In this document: piece after piece, positions 1-9,909 of the stretch
Layout: every line of letters starts with the position of its first letter
How positions within the stretch are numbered: the stretch's first letter is position 1
Assembly (NCBI GenBank): GCA_050949745.1
Contig: JBMNGF010000010.1
Coordinates: forward strand, 62,001 to 126,000
Reading direction: 5' to 3'
DNA from: Syntrophaceticus sp050949745
Lineage (GTDB): Bacteria; Bacillota; DSM-12270; Thermacetogeniales; Thermacetogeniaceae
Length of the DNA stretch: 64,000 bases
Notes under the pieces: generated by a model
What the model was told of the DNA's origin: nothing
Database searches by the model: none
The model's input: the letters and a program-made list of their open reading frames with translations, nothing else
Translations under genes and position numbers: made by a program

Positions 1-488
1 GATATCAGGTCATTGGCACCGGCACGCACAATCAGACTGACAATCAATTCACTGTCAGATGTGCTCTGAAAAACTGCCCCAGCCCGCTCCATCTCCCTTC
101 TCAGAGCAGCGCTGTTTGTCAAATTCCCATTATGCCCGATGGCGATCATACCCTGCTGATAATAGAAATTCTGGGGTTCTATATTCTCCGCAATACCATC
201 TTTGACAGTAGTATAGAGAACATGCCCAAGAGCCATCCTGCCCTTCAGCTTCTCCAGAGTATCCTCTGTAAAAACCTCGCTGACTAACCCCATTCCCTTG
301 TGGCAGGTGATTCTCCCGCCGTCACTGACAGCAATACCGGCACTCTCCTGTCCTCGGTGTTGGAGAGCATAAAGGCCATAGTAAGTGATCCTTGCCACAT
401 CCTGGCCTGGGGCATATATTCCGAAAACACCACAAGCCTCTTTTGGTTTATCTTCACCTAGAAATGGTCCGCTATGGTCCTCCGCCAT
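1..488 (-). CDS. purF: Amidophosphoribosyltransferase PurF, N-terminal part (cut by window edge)
   Basis: First step of purine synthesis: PRPP plus glutamine (or ammonia) to phosphoribosylamine. The N-terminal glutaminase (Ntn hydrolase) domain is visible. The ATG at 488 gives a short propeptide followed by EACGVFGIY, whose Cys would be the mature N-terminal nucleophile, then ALQHRGQESAGI, GHNGNLTN and TSDSE motifs. The start overlaps the end of purL by 31 bases, so the two are translationally coupled. Odd point: the family motif GHVRY(S/P)T is GHVLYTT here, so the Arg that binds the glutamine carboxylate in E. coli PurF (Arg73) is Leu (codon CTC). The phosphoribosyltransferase domain lies beyond base 1. 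Identity is secure; glutamine use is doubtful. Confidence 0.93.
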   Translation of the reverse strand, partial: MAEDHSGPFLGEDKPKEACGVFGIYAPGQDVARITYYGLYALQHRGQESAGIAVSDGGRITCHKGMGLVSEVFTEDTLEKLKGRMALGHVLYTTVKDGIAENIEPQNFYYQQGMIAIGHNGNLTNSAALRREMERAGAVFQSTSDSELIVSLIVRAGANDLI

Positions 489-2654
489 ACCTTTTCCAAC
501 TCCTCAATATGCTTATTAATTAAAATATCTGCCTCTTGATCCTTGATCATTAGAGACAATCCACCTGTTCGTCCCAGAACAGTTGAGGAAACTCCCATTT
601 CTTTCGCAGTTTGGAGCACTCCATCTACTTTTCGAGGAGCGCAGGCAACCACAATGCATGATTGTACCTCACCGAAAAGCAATGCATCTTTCCTACCGTT
701 AAAGGGTAGTTGGAGAGTTGCTCCCATTTTGCCGGAAATGCAGCACTCTGCTACAGCTACAGCAAGGCCGCCCTCAGCACAGTCATGAGCACTTTTTATT
801 TTCCCATCCCTGATCAGTTTCCGGCAGCACAACTGCACTTTGATTTCATCATCCAGATTCAGGTCAGGTACAGTTCCTTGCTCCATACCATATACAACAG
901 CCAGATATTCACTGGCCCCTAGCTGGGGAGTAAACTTGCCAAGCAGTATAATTTCGTCTCCCGGAGCCTGGAAGGCACTTGTGACATATTTCTCTATATC
1001 AGGCAGGATTCCTGCCATTCCTACAATTGGAGTGGGGTTAATTGCTTCCCCTTTAGATTCATTATTAAGACTCACATTCCCACTGATCACCGGGATTTCC
1101 ATCAAGCGACAGGCCTCACTCATCCCCTCTACAACCTGATGGAACTGCCAGAATATCTCTGGTTTCTCAGGATTGCCGAAGTTCAGACCATCGGTAAGAG
1201 CAAGGGGTTCGGCTCCTACACAGGAAAGGTTTCTGGCCGCCTCAGCAACTGCAATGGCGCCTCCCCGGCGGGGATCAAGATAACAGTAGCGAGAATTCCC
1301 ATCTATAGTCAGAGCAATTCCCTTATCGGTTCCCTTGATGCGCAGGACAGCTGCATCTGCACCAGGGCCGACAACAGTATTAAGCATAGCCATATGGTCA
1401 TACTGGTTGTAGATCCACTCTTTGCTGGCAATGTTTGGAGATGCCAGGAGCCTCTCCAAAATATCATCACAGCTCTCCGGAACTGGAAGCTCATCTGGTG
1501 TCCAAGCACGCAGCCTTTGGTAATACTCTGGTTCTCGCTGCTCTGGATACCAAACCGGAGACTCGGTTAAGGCCTTTACAGGTATCTCGGCCACTATTTC
1601 TTCACCTTCACGCACCCGGTAGATCCCGTCAGCGGTCACCCTGCCCACAACAGCCATCTTCCACATTATACTTATCGAAAATTTCTCTGGCTGTTTTTTC
1701 ATCTTGTGGTTCAATAACCAGCAGCATCCTCTCTTGTGACTCAGAGAGCATGATATCATAGGGGGTCATCCCCTCCTCCCGCTGGGGAACCAAGGATACA
1801 TCGATCTCCATTCCTGTGCCAGCCCTGCCTGCCATCTCAGCACTGGAACTGGTAAGGCCGGCAGCTCCCATATCCTGTATGCCAACCACATAACCCTTTT
1901 CCATCAGTTCCAGGCAGGCTTCGATGAGTAGGTTTTCTAAAAACGGGTCACCCCTCTGTATGTCCGGGGCTTCAGTTTCTTCACTCAACTCTTCTGAGGC
2001 GAAGGTGCATCCCTGAATGCCATCTTTCCCTGTTTTAGCTCCTGCTGTAAGCACCAAATTACCAGGCCCTGCAGCCTGTCCCCGCACTATCCGATCATGG
2101 TCAACCAAACCAACACACATGGCATTGACCAGGGGATTCTCCTGGTAACTGGGATGGAAGAAAATCTCTCCACCCACTGTGGGAGTACCAAGCCGGTTGC
2201 CGTAACCGGCAATTCCCGCAACCACACCGGAGAGAAGATGGCGCACATGAGGATCATCCAGTGTACCGAAGCGCAATGAATTCAAGGAAGCGATAGGCCT
2301 CGCCCCCATAGTAAAGATATCTCTAGTAACACCTCCCACACCTGTGGCAGCCCCCTCATAGGGCTCTATTGCCGAAGGGTGGTTGTGGCTTTCAACTTTG
2401 AAAACCAGGGCCTGCCCATCCCCAATATCCACAACCCCGGCATTCTCTCCAGGGCCTTGCAGAACATATTTCCCCTCTGTAGGAAACTTCTTTAACAAAG
2501 GACGGGAATTCTTATAACTGCAGTGCTCAGACCAGAGAACCCCAAAAAGCGCTGTTTCAAGATAATTAGGCTCCCGCCCGAGAATTTCAATGACCTTTTT
2601 ATATTCATCAGCATTGAGGCCCATCTCCATCCAAACAGGTTTTTGTTCAGCCAT
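458..2654 (-). pseudogene. purL: Phosphoribosylformylglycinamidine synthase PurL, interrupted by a frameshift
   Basis: FGAM synthase synthetase subunit of the small, PurS/PurQ-dependent type. The N-terminal part (ATG 2654) shows SEHCSYKNSRPLLKKF, KVESHNHPSAIEP and GGVTRD. It runs out of frame at NVEDGCCGQGDR and a stop. The C-terminal part continues in another frame with AVVGRVTADGIYR through to ADHF at 458. Removing one G of the GG pair at 1654-1655 restores one reading frame of about 731 residues, the normal length for this type, and aligns the joint with the family (KYNVEDAVVGRV). Everything else is well conserved, so this is either a very recent mutation or a one-base sequence error. It overlaps purQ by 8 bases. 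Confidence 0.9.
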
Positions 2655-3366
2655 GTGCTACAACTCCCTCCTGCTGGCGAATTCCCCACCAATCCAAAAT
2701 AGACAAGAAAAGACGCAGCCCTGCAGTATTGCCCAGGATCTCTTCAGTACAGCGTTCGGGGTGAGGCATGAGTCCAAAAACATTCCCCTGTTCACTGCAT
2801 ACGCCGGCGATGTTGCCAACAGATCCATTGGGATTAGACACAGCTATGACCTGTCCCTCTGCTGTGCAATAGCGGAGGACAATCTGCCCTTTTTGCTCTA
2901 ACTGTGCCAGACCCTGATCATCAATATAATAATTCCCCTGACCATGAGCTATGGGGAAGCTGATGATCTCCCCCTTGCTGAAGTTACCTGTAAAGGGAAG
3001 AGCATTGTTATCCACTCTCAGGAACACATCATGACAGCGAAAGAGAAGATTTTCATTGCGGCGCACAGCCCCGGGAAGCAGCCCTGCTTCTAAAAGAACC
3101 TGAAATCCATTGCCGATGCCCAGCACAAGTCCGCCTTGTTCAGCATATTCCGCTAGCTGTTCTGTCACCGGTGCAATACCGGCCAGAGCCCCAGCTCTCA
3201 GGTAGTCCCCATAAGAAAAACCACCGGGGAGGACCACACAGTCTAATCCATCCAGTTCCCTCTCTTCGGACATGATCATGGATACCGGATGGCCGAGAAC
3301 CCGATCAATAACATAATAGCAGTCAGCCGCATTAGAACCGGGATAGTTGACTACTCCAAATTTCAT
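2647..3366 (-). CDS. purQ: FGAM synthase glutaminase subunit PurQ with catalytic Cys replaced by Gly
   Basis: Class I glutamine amidotransferase subunit that normally hydrolyses glutamine and passes ammonia to PurL. Length 239 residues is typical. Family landmarks are present: NYPGSNAADC near the start, LPGGFSYGDYLRAGA, and the MPHPER motif carrying the catalytic His and Glu. The nucleophile motif G(I)CNGFQ reads GIGNGFQ (codon GGC where TGC is expected, near base 3115), so the catalytic Cys is missing. As written it cannot form the glutamyl thioester; it could remain as a structural subunit. It overlaps purS by 4 bases (ATGA) and sits in the purE-S-Q-L-F operon. Confidence 0.94.
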   Translation of the reverse strand: MKFGVVNYPGSNAADCYYVIDRVLGHPVSMIMSEERELDGLDCVVLPGGFSYGDYLRAGALAGIAPVTEQLAEYAEQGGLVLGIGNGFQVLLEAGLLPGAVRRNENLLFRCHDVFLRVDNNALPFTGNFSKGEIISFPIAHGQGNYYIDDQGLAQLEQKGQIVLRYCTAEGQVIAVSNPNGSVGNIAGVCSEQGNVFGLMPHPERCTEEILGNTAGLRLFLSILDWWGIRQQEGVVAHG

Positions 3367-3617
3367 TTTTCAACCTCCCGCAGTTCAAAAGTATAATCCT
3401 CCAGCACAAGGTTCACTAAGATTTTTTCACAGATCTGGCGCACCTCTTGTTCCGCAGATGGGCGGTCCTGGGAGTTAAGTTTAAGAAGAAAATACTTGCC
3501 TGTGTTGATCTCCTGCACTTGATCAAAACCCAGTGACGAAATTCTTTGTGTTATCGCTTTGCCATCAGGATCGAGAATCCCTTTCTTCAAAGTTACATAG
3601 ATGGATGCCTCAAACAA
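3363..3617 (-). CDS. purS: FGAM synthase small subunit PurS
   Basis: An 84-residue PurS-type protein, the scaffold that bridges PurL and PurQ in the three-part FGAM synthase of Gram-positive bacteria. The sequence starts with the usual strand EASIYVTLKKGILDPDGKAI and continues with the GFDQVQEINTGKYFLLKL segment characteristic of the family. Its stop overlaps the purQ start (ATGA), which indicates coupled translation. The 207 bases between purE and purS carry no recognisable gene. Confidence 0.94.
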   Translation of the reverse strand: MFEASIYVTLKKGILDPDGKAITQRISSLGFDQVQEINTGKYFLLKLNSQDRPSAEQEVRQICEKILVNLVLEDYTFELREVEK

Positions 3618-3824
3618 CTAATACCCCTCCTTGGAGCCTCTTCCGAACTGTCAGCCCACTGGGACAGGATTCGCCCATTGCCACCAATACCGGAAGGGAC
3701 ATCCATTTAATTAATATTTTCTTAGTCACAAATCGTCTGTTGTTCAGAATCTAGCTCAAGACAGACCAAATATCATTTTTCAGCGGTTCTGGACAAACCA
3801 CCTTTATTGTCCTCATCGTTAACC

Positions 3825-4331
3825 TCACAACAGATCATAGTTCGTTTTCAGTTTCTCTGCCTTTTCTGCTGTTTTTTTCGCTAATTCTTGCTTATAGTCC
3901 CGGAACCTCTCCCGCAACTCCATATCCTTAATGCTCAGCATCTGAATGGCTAGGAGAGCAGCATTGCGCGCCCCATCAACAGCCACCGCCGCCACCGGAA
4001 CACCTGGAGGCATTTGCACAACAGAATACAAAGCATCCAGTCCGCTTAAGGCTCCCCCCTTGAGGGGAACGCCTATCACCGGGAGACAGCTGTAAGCTGC
4101 CAGAACACCAGGCAGATGAGCAGCCATTCCCGCCCCGGAAATGATCACAGCAAGCCCACGCTCCTCTGCGGTTCGAGCATACTCAGCAGCCAGTTCCGGG
4201 CTGCGGTGGGCAGAAGCTATCGTCATTTCATACGATACCCCGAATTCCTGTAAAATACGAGCCGTTTCCTCCATAATCGGTAGATCTGAATCACTTCCCA
4301 AAACAATTCCCACTATCGGTTTTTCCATCAA
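3825..4331 (-). CDS. purE: N5-carboxyaminoimidazole ribonucleotide mutase PurE
   Basis: Class I PurE, converting N5-CAIR to CAIR in purine synthesis. The 168-residue protein has the family signatures GSDSDLPIMEE near the N terminus, SAHRSPE, IISGAGMAAHLPG and GVPLKGG. It is the first visible gene of the purE-purS-purQ-purL-purF run. No purK or purC is seen beside it. The start ATG at 4331 follows an AGGGAGT Shine-Dalgarno-like stretch on the minus strand. Confidence 0.95.
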   Translation of the reverse strand: MMEKPIVGIVLGSDSDLPIMEETARILQEFGVSYEMTIASAHRSPELAAEYARTAEERGLAVIISGAGMAAHLPGVLAAYSCLPVIGVPLKGGALSGLDALYSVVQMPPGVPVAAVAVDGARNAALLAIQMLSIKDMELRERFRDYKQELAKKTAEKAEKLKTNYDLL

Positions 4332-4798
4332 AAAACACTCCCTAAATCTAACTCCCTAATCTATGAGAAAATCTCAGTGCCCTTTTGGTACCATATGCCA
4401 CGTATGTATTATACTACAGCCTCGCCCTGATGCCCAGTTGCTGTACTATTATGGGACAAGAGACCTGTCCCTGTGTCCCACGTGTCCCCTGTCATTTTCC
4501 CTCGGATTTATCTTGTCTTGTACTACAAAACATATTAAACTATTAACAGGACATTTGTTTAGCATAATTAGCAATAGGGCTAGTAGAGTTTATGGTAGGA
4601 AAAATGGAGATCATCCCAAGTGACGTCCTGTTTGGCAAGTCTGAGTCATGAAGAGCGGAGACAGAATGACAACAGACACAAGGTCATATAGGTGGTGCAG
4701 AACCAATCAAATTTCACAGGGTTGCTCCAGAAGGTTTTTTTCAGCTTGTATTTCGGCCTAGTAACAAACTTAGCATAAGGGCTGTTACAAAGGAAAAT
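4332..4798. other. Intergenic region with one REP-like palindrome
   Basis: This 467-base stretch separates purE from the LuxR-type gene on the other strand. It has no supportable coding sequence. It contains a TATAAT-like element near 4405-4412 on the minus strand, a possible -10 for purE without a clear -35, and one copy of the REP-like palindrome listed separately at 4453-4479. Confidence 0.5.
4453..4479. repeat. REP-like palindrome, copy 1 (divergent)
   Basis: Arms GGGACA and TGTCCC flank a core AGAGACCTGTCCC that resembles the AGAACCGTCCCC core of four other copies in the window. This is the least typical copy. Confidence 0.5.
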
Positions 4799-6160
4799 TT
4801 GCCGTACTTTTGGGGGTTTGTTGCCGTCTCCATATGGCTTTATGCATACTTTCTGCCAATGGGAGACTTTGCATTAGAAACGGAATTGTTTGAAACTATC
4901 GTGGGTGACACAACCTTCTACTTTATTGTCATGCTGATTTCCGGCAGCCTGATCCCATTGTTATTGGATGGCAAAAAATTTGTTCCTGCCTCATTTTACA
5001 GTGTAATCCTTTCATTGATCTGCTATACACTGGTGCTTATTCTTGAGCCGGGTACCCTTTCCAAGGTCATTATGTTAATTGCCGTACCCTGTATAGGGCA
5101 TGTTTTCATATCTCATGTGTATTCATTTTTTATGATTCTCAACAATTCGGAAAAACTATACTCCATGATTTTGTTTGTCTTACTCCCCAAGATACTGATG
5201 TATGTAAAACCGTTGTTAGACAATACACAGCTTAAGTTGCACCCATCCGCCATTCTCATCTATTTCATTATGATAAGCCTAGCTTTCAGTACCTACTTTA
5301 TCAAATCCAATGCTGATTCGGTGCCCTCCTTAAAAAAAGTAAAGTCACCCATAAAGTCATACTCCTTGATGCCTGTGGTCTTTGTCATGTTTGCCCTAAA
5401 CGATGTAATCGCTCCAGCCGCCCTTCAGCAGATGGTCGGCTTAGCGATAAGTCAGCTGCAAAACTGGTATTTCTTTGGCATTATTGCAGGCATTGCAGTA
5501 ATTCTTCTTCTACAAACCCATTTTTCGATGAATCTCTGCTACATGCTGAATCTTTCCCTTGCTTTTTTGGCGGTTGGGTTTGTGACAGATATCGTTCAAA
5601 CACAGTATCCGAGTGCGGGGCTTGTGTCTGCCCTTTGCTTTGGTGTTGCCTATTCCATAGGCATTGTCAACACCTATTATCTCGCTGGATTTATGATTAA
5701 GAAATTTCAAAGCATCTATTTTTACCTGGCAGGCTTTCTCCTTTCATCTGTATGCTATCTCTCAGCTTCTGTTTTCGTGCTAATTTTCGGGCAAATCAAG
5801 CTGCAGATGTCCTCCATATTGATGGCATTTATTTCGATTTGCATTGTCATCCTGTTTTTTATTCTTTCACCATTCTTTATTAAAATGCTGTACTCAGGTG
5901 AATGGATAGATGATACCTACCGGGAGGATGTAAGCCAGTGTTCGCGGCTGGAAGCTAAGCTAAAAGATTATAAGCTGACTCCTGCCGAGATGGATGTTTG
6001 CAAACTTCTTTTGGAAGGATACACACTCCGGCAGATTTCCGGAATACAGACGAAGGCGTATGCAACCATCAATACCCATTGTACCTCCATCTATCGAAAA
6101 TTAAATATCAACAGCCGGACACAGCTGCTGGTAATGCTTTCCGATTACAAAGAACAGTAA
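4799..6160 (+). CDS. LuxR-family regulator with a multi-pass membrane N-terminal half
   Basis: A 453-residue protein. Roughly the first 370 residues form a series of hydrophobic segments (about ten to twelve helices). The last 65 residues are a LuxR/GerE helix-turn-helix: LTPAEMDVCKLLLEGYTLRQI, then TINTHCTSIYRKLNINSRTQL. This is the membrane-sensor LuxR architecture often seen in Eggerthellaceae and some clostridia. The start is TTG at 4799, preceded by AAAGGA. It ends in a strong terminator at 6173 and is followed by a second, soluble LuxR gene and a surface protein, which may be its target. The signal sensed is unknown. Confidence 0.85.
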   Translation: MPYFWGFVAVSIWLYAYFLPMGDFALETELFETIVGDTTFYFIVMLISGSLIPLLLDGKKFVPASFYSVILSLICYTLVLILEPGTLSKVIMLIAVPCIGHVFISHVYSFFMILNNSEKLYSMILFVLLPKILMYVKPLLDNTQLKLHPSAILIYFIMISLAFSTYFIKSNADSVPSLKKVKSPIKSYSLMPVVFVMFALNDVIAPAALQQMVGLAISQLQNWYFFGIIAGIAVILLLQTHFSMNLCYMLNLSLAFLAVGFVTDIVQTQYPSAGLVSALCFGVAYSIGIVNTYYLAGFMIKKFQSIYFYLAGFLLSSVCYLSASVFVLIFGQIKLQMSSILMAFISICIVILFFILSPFFIKMLYSGEWIDDTYREDVSQCSRLEAKLKDYKLTPAEMDVCKLLLEGYTLRQISGIQTKAYATINTHCTSIYRKLNINSRTQLLVMLSDYKEQ

Positions 6161-6172
6161 AATAGCTGTAAA

Positions 6173-6212
6173 GAAGCCCTCTCATTAGAACTAATGAGAG
6201 GGCTTCTTTTTT
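6173..6212 (+). terminator. Intrinsic terminator of the LuxR membrane regulator gene
   Basis: A perfect 16-bp stem, GAAGCCCTCTCATTAG with its complement, two-base loop, followed by TTTTTT. It starts 12 bases after the stop codon. Confidence 0.95.
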
Positions 6213-6289
6213 GCATATCAGTTGAATTACTGAAGTGACACCATCCTTTATTAAGATTATATTGGATATCACAAAACGCTGATTGGTAG

Positions 6290-6655
6290 GTGAGGGACTT
6301 GGGATTAATAGACAAGATCAGGAAAACACTATCAAGGCCAAAATCCAATAAACCGGAGAGGCTAGAAAATGAAACAATCATTCCCCGTATTCAAACACGC
6401 TATGGAAAAAAGTTAAATCTAACCACCTCCGAAAAATTGGAATTGGTAGCAAAACTCACCCCCCGTGAAAAAGAGACATTTTTTATTTTACTGGGGGGCT
6501 ATAGTCTGAAGGAAACAGCGAAACAACTCGGCATTAGCTATTCTACCGCCAACACCCATCAAACAGCCATTTACAAAAAGCTGCACGTAAACTCAAGGGC
6601 AGAGCTGATTATCAGTTATCGAGATCTGTGTGAAGAACACGAGCCAACCCAATAA
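6290..6655 (+). CDS. Small LuxR-type DNA-binding protein
   Basis: A 121-residue protein starting with GTG at 6290. The C-terminal half is a LuxR/GerE helix-turn-helix: LTPREKETFFILLGGYSLKE, QLGISYSTANTHQTAIYKKL, HVNSRAELI. The N-terminal half is charged and has no receiver or membrane domain, so this is a stand-alone DNA-binding unit. It lies directly upstream of the surface-protein gene (20 bases to that gene's ATG) and is probably co-transcribed with it. Its HTH resembles that of the upstream membrane LuxR, so the pair may have arisen by duplication. Confidence 0.8.
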   Translation: MRDLGLIDKIRKTLSRPKSNKPERLENETIIPRIQTRYGKKLNLTTSEKLELVAKLTPREKETFFILLGGYSLKETAKQLGISYSTANTHQTAIYKKLHVNSRAELIISYRDLCEEHEPTQ

Positions 6656-6675
6656 TTATGAGGAGGAGAATCATT

Positions 6676-9600
6676 ATGGTCAAACATCGGTATGTAAGTT
6701 TATGGATTTTTCTAGCCGTGTTCCTGCTGTTAACTGTATTTATGGTTACACAGGCGGGAATAGTAAAAGCTGATTCACCGGAGGGCAGCGAGCCGCCGGC
6801 TTTTCAAAGCACCCCTTATCAAATGTCACAAGAACTAGGTACACGCTGGATAGACATATACATTGATCCCGTTAATGAAGCTTACTATGATGTGGTTCTA
6901 TTGCCCGATGGTGCTACCCCTCCCAGCAAAGAGCAAGTGGTAGCCGGTACAGACGGCGATGGTAATCCGGCACTGGATTCCATAAACATCAAGTTTAAAA
7001 CCACAGGTACCAACGTGAGAGTATATGCTGAAAAACATTCAACCGACTATGACATCTATGTAGTGCTGCGAGATGATGCCGGCAATCTGTCGGAGCCCGC
7101 AATGCTGGATGTCGTTTCTCCACAAGGTGCACAGTATATTATGCCCGACGGCATAAGCTGGTTTAAAGAAGAAGATGGCAGCAGACAGATTCTGGTTGAC
7201 GTCCGTCTGCAAAATATAAACCCCGATTACAAAGGCAAGGTTTACTGGGTGCTGCTGCCCATGGGTGCTGAAGAACCCATCATAGACCAGATAGCCGCCG
7301 GTACCGACGGCGCAGGCAATCCAGCTGTCTCCATGGGCAGCCCTGAATTCGATCCGTCAGAGGGAAGTGGACAATTTATCGCAACCGGTGCTGCTGGGGA
7401 TACGACTTATAATCTCTATTTGGTAGTGGGTAATACCGAAAATTACTACCCACTGTCCAGGTGTACCGAAGTACAGCAACTGTCAGTCACCACTCCACCG
7501 GATATTCCAGATGAAAAAGTCTGTGAGATGAACGGCACACAATATGGGACACTGGCAGAAGCGCTGAATGAGGTCGATTCTACGGCAACCATCAAGTTGC
7601 TTAAAAGCCTTACTACCGTTGAAAGTGTAATAATTAACAAGAAGCATATCACCTTTGACCTGAACGGACATGTTCTCAATATTCATACCGCCGCAGATGA
7701 AGGGCTCAAGGTAACGGAAGGAACCGTGGCTTTGGAAGGAGAAGGTGAGCTAAATGTCACCGGCAGGTTATATGGTGTGTCAGCCGATCTTCAAAGCAGT
7801 GTAACAGTAACAAATGCTGCCGCTAGCAATACGGATGTTTCCGATTCAGCCACCAGTGTAGGGGTATTGGCACAAAAAGGCTCCGAGGTAACAGTACGAG
7901 GAAATGCAACGGGAACCGACCACGGCATAAGAGCTGAAAACATCTATACAGAGGTTACAGTGGAGGGAGATGTCACAAACAACGCTCAAGGAAAAGCTGC
8001 TGTGCATAGCGCAGGCCAAGCAGTGGTTTTGGTAAAAGGAAATGTTACAAACAAATTGGGCTATGGCGTATACTCTTACAGCGGTAAGATTACCGTGGAA
8101 AAGGATGTATACGGCAGCCATGTAGGTGCCATGGCTGAGGGTGTCGAACCTGAAATCCACATTAAGGGAGATCTTGGCTCTGGGAATAACGGAGCAGTGA
8201 TAAGAAGCTCCTCTAATGGAGTTATCATCGTAGAAGGGGAAATAAAAGGATCTGACTCAAGACCCAGTCCTGCAGTCAGCTATATTTCCTTTGGTTCAAC
8301 AATACTGGCAAAAGAGGATGGTGTAGCTGACCCCGCAATGCCTGGCTACCTGAAATACAGCAGCTCTGGCACCAGTACTGTTTGGGTCAAAGATCCCATG
8401 GCAGCTTCGATCTGGGAAGTGTCAAATGCATCGGAACTGGAAAACGCCTTGGAGAACTTTGAGGACGGAGATACAATCAAACTGACAGCTGATATTGATT
8501 ATAACAAAGGAATTGTCATCGATGGCAAGACTGTCACCTTCGATGTAGGAACTAATAACCTGAATGTTCATATTGATGCTCCTGATGAAAGCAATAACGG
8601 ACTCTTGGTGAAAAACGGCGGCCATCTATTGCTTAATGGCACAGGACAGTTCAATATCTCCCTGGTCGGCGATAATACATCCACCGGCGTCAGGGTAGAA
8701 GCCGGTTCCTCAGCTGTAGTCACAAATATTGGTGTTACAGTTGAAAAAGGTTCAGCCTTTGGAGCTTATGCCTATGGCAACGGTGCTGACATCCATGTTC
8801 TGGGTAATATCCGTGTGCTCGGAGAAGGTGGCTGCGGCGGAAAAACATCGGGACGAGGAAAGATAACAGTTGACGGCGTCATAAATGCATCAGTCTATAT
8901 TAATATTGGCTCCAATTATAAGGACAAATCCTCCGGTGTAGAGGATCCTGACAAACCAGGATATCTGAAATACAGCACACCTCCAAATGAAACAGGTATC
9001 ATATGGGTCAGATCTGAAGATGCTGTGACAAAATATACACTGCTTGTGGAAAACGGCACAGGCAGCGGCGATTATGAAGTAGAAGCGGATGTTACCATCA
9101 CAGCAAATGATGCTCCAGATGGGCAGAGGTTCAAGGAATGGAGCATTACTCCATCTGTCAGTTTTGTAGAAAATACAAGTAAGTTCAGCCAGACGGCTAT
9201 ATTTATCATGCCCGCACAGCCTGTTGTGGCAACAGCGATTTATGAAGCCATACCGGCACCCGAATATACGATTACCATCCAAACTGACGGCAATGGAACA
9301 GCTTCTGCCAATCTGAATTCAGCGGCAAAAGGTACAGAGATCACACTTACAACCACAGCTAACGGCGGTTATAAATTCAAGGAGTGGCAGGTTATCAGCG
9401 GCGGCGTAACAATTACCGATAATCGATTTACCATGCCTGCTGCCAATGTTACCTTAAAAGCAATATTTGAAGCCATTCCTGCTCCCATATACACGATTAC
9501 CATCCAAGACGACGGCAATGGAACAGCTGCTGCCAATCTGAATTCAGCAGCAAAAGGTACAGAGATCACACTTACAACCACAGCTAACAACGGTTATAAA

Positions 9601-9828
9601 TTCAAGGAGTGGCAGGTTGTCAGCGGCGACGTAACAATTACCGATAATCGATTTATCATGCCTGCTGCCAATGTTACCTTAAAAGCAATTTTCAGCGAAA
9701 GCACCAATGAAATTCCCAAGACAGGAGATTCCAATAACCCGTGGGTATGGTTCCTGCTATGCGGGATATCAGTAGTCGGTATTGGCTACCTAATCTTACT
9801 GAAGAAGCGTAATAAGGCTGAAGTGTAA
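6676..9828 (+). CDS. Large cell-wall-anchored surface protein with sortase signal
   Basis: About 1,050 residues. The ATG at 6676 is chosen because AGGAGGAG lies 8 bases upstream. It has a signal peptide (hydrophobic 10-30), then two Ig-like modules that share the VAGTDGDGNPA/AAGTDGAGNPA motif, then two beta-helix-like stretches rich in Gly/Val/Thr (TLAEALNEVDSTATIKLLKS and ELENALENFEDGDTIKLTAD). Three divergent InlB-B-type repeats follow (FKEW...MPAANVTLKAIF), the last two nearly identical. It ends with the sorting signal IPKTGDSNNPW, a hydrophobic segment and KKRNK. It is likely anchored to peptidoglycan by the convergent sortase at 9910. Ligand or adhesive role unknown. Confidence 0.85.
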   Translation: MVKHRYVSLWIFLAVFLLLTVFMVTQAGIVKADSPEGSEPPAFQSTPYQMSQELGTRWIDIYIDPVNEAYYDVVLLPDGATPPSKEQVVAGTDGDGNPALDSINIKFKTTGTNVRVYAEKHSTDYDIYVVLRDDAGNLSEPAMLDVVSPQGAQYIMPDGISWFKEEDGSRQILVDVRLQNINPDYKGKVYWVLLPMGAEEPIIDQIAAGTDGAGNPAVSMGSPEFDPSEGSGQFIATGAAGDTTYNLYLVVGNTENYYPLSRCTEVQQLSVTTPPDIPDEKVCEMNGTQYGTLAEALNEVDSTATIKLLKSLTTVESVIINKKHITFDLNGHVLNIHTAADEGLKVTEGTVALEGEGELNVTGRLYGVSADLQSSVTVTNAAASNTDVSDSATSVGVLAQKGSEVTVRGNATGTDHGIRAENIYTEVTVEGDVTNNAQGKAAVHSAGQAVVLVKGNVTNKLGYGVYSYSGKITVEKDVYGSHVGAMAEGVEPEIHIKGDLGSGNNGAVIRSSSNGVIIVEGEIKGSDSRPSPAVSYISFGSTILAKEDGVADPAMPGYLKYSSSGTSTVWVKDPMAASIWEVSNASELENALENFEDGDTIKLTADIDYNKGIVIDGKTVTFDVGTNNLNVHIDAPDESNNGLLVKNGGHLLLNGTGQFNISLVGDNTSTGVRVEAGSSAVVTNIGVTVEKGSAFGAYAYGNGADIHVLGNIRVLGEGGCGGKTSGRGKITVDGVINASVYINIGSNYKDKSSGVEDPDKPGYLKYSTPPNETGIIWVRSEDAVTKYTLLVENGTGSGDYEVEADVTITANDAPDGQRFKEWSITPSVSFVENTSKFSQTAIFIMPAQPVVATAIYEAIPAPEYTITIQTDGNGTASANLNSAAKGTEITLTTTANGGYKFKEWQVISGGVTITDNRFTMPAANVTLKAIFEAIPAPIYTITIQDDGNGTAAANLNSAAKGTEITLTTTANNGYKFKEWQVVSGDVTITDNRFIMPAANVTLKAIFSESTNEIPKTGDSNNPWVWFLLCGISVVGIGYLILLKKRNKAEV
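9252..9700 (+). repeat. Tandem 225-bp coding repeat in the surface protein
   Basis: Two nearly identical copies (about 9252-9476 and 9477-9700), each coding one 75-residue InlB-B-like repeat. The DNA identity is high, including silent positions, which points to recent duplication or gene conversion and a likely site of length variation. Confidence 0.85.
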
Positions 9829-9875
9829 AAAGTCTTGTTAAGGTAAACAAACATATGATATAAACATAATTATGA

Positions 9876-9908
9876 ACGGGCGATTGCGGCTTGCCGCTCG
9901 CCCGTTTT
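9876..9908 (+). terminator. Terminator between the surface protein and sortase genes
   Basis: Stem ACGGGCGA paired with TCGCCCGT, with an inner GCGGC/GCCGC stem, followed by TTTTAC on the plus strand. It lies between two convergent genes. Confidence 0.8.
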
Positions 9909-9909
9909 A

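Noticed and set aside
7446..9590. Several long minus-strand frames inside the surface-protein gene
   Set aside because: They are shadows of a repetitive plus-strand gene, without ribosome sites or family matches.
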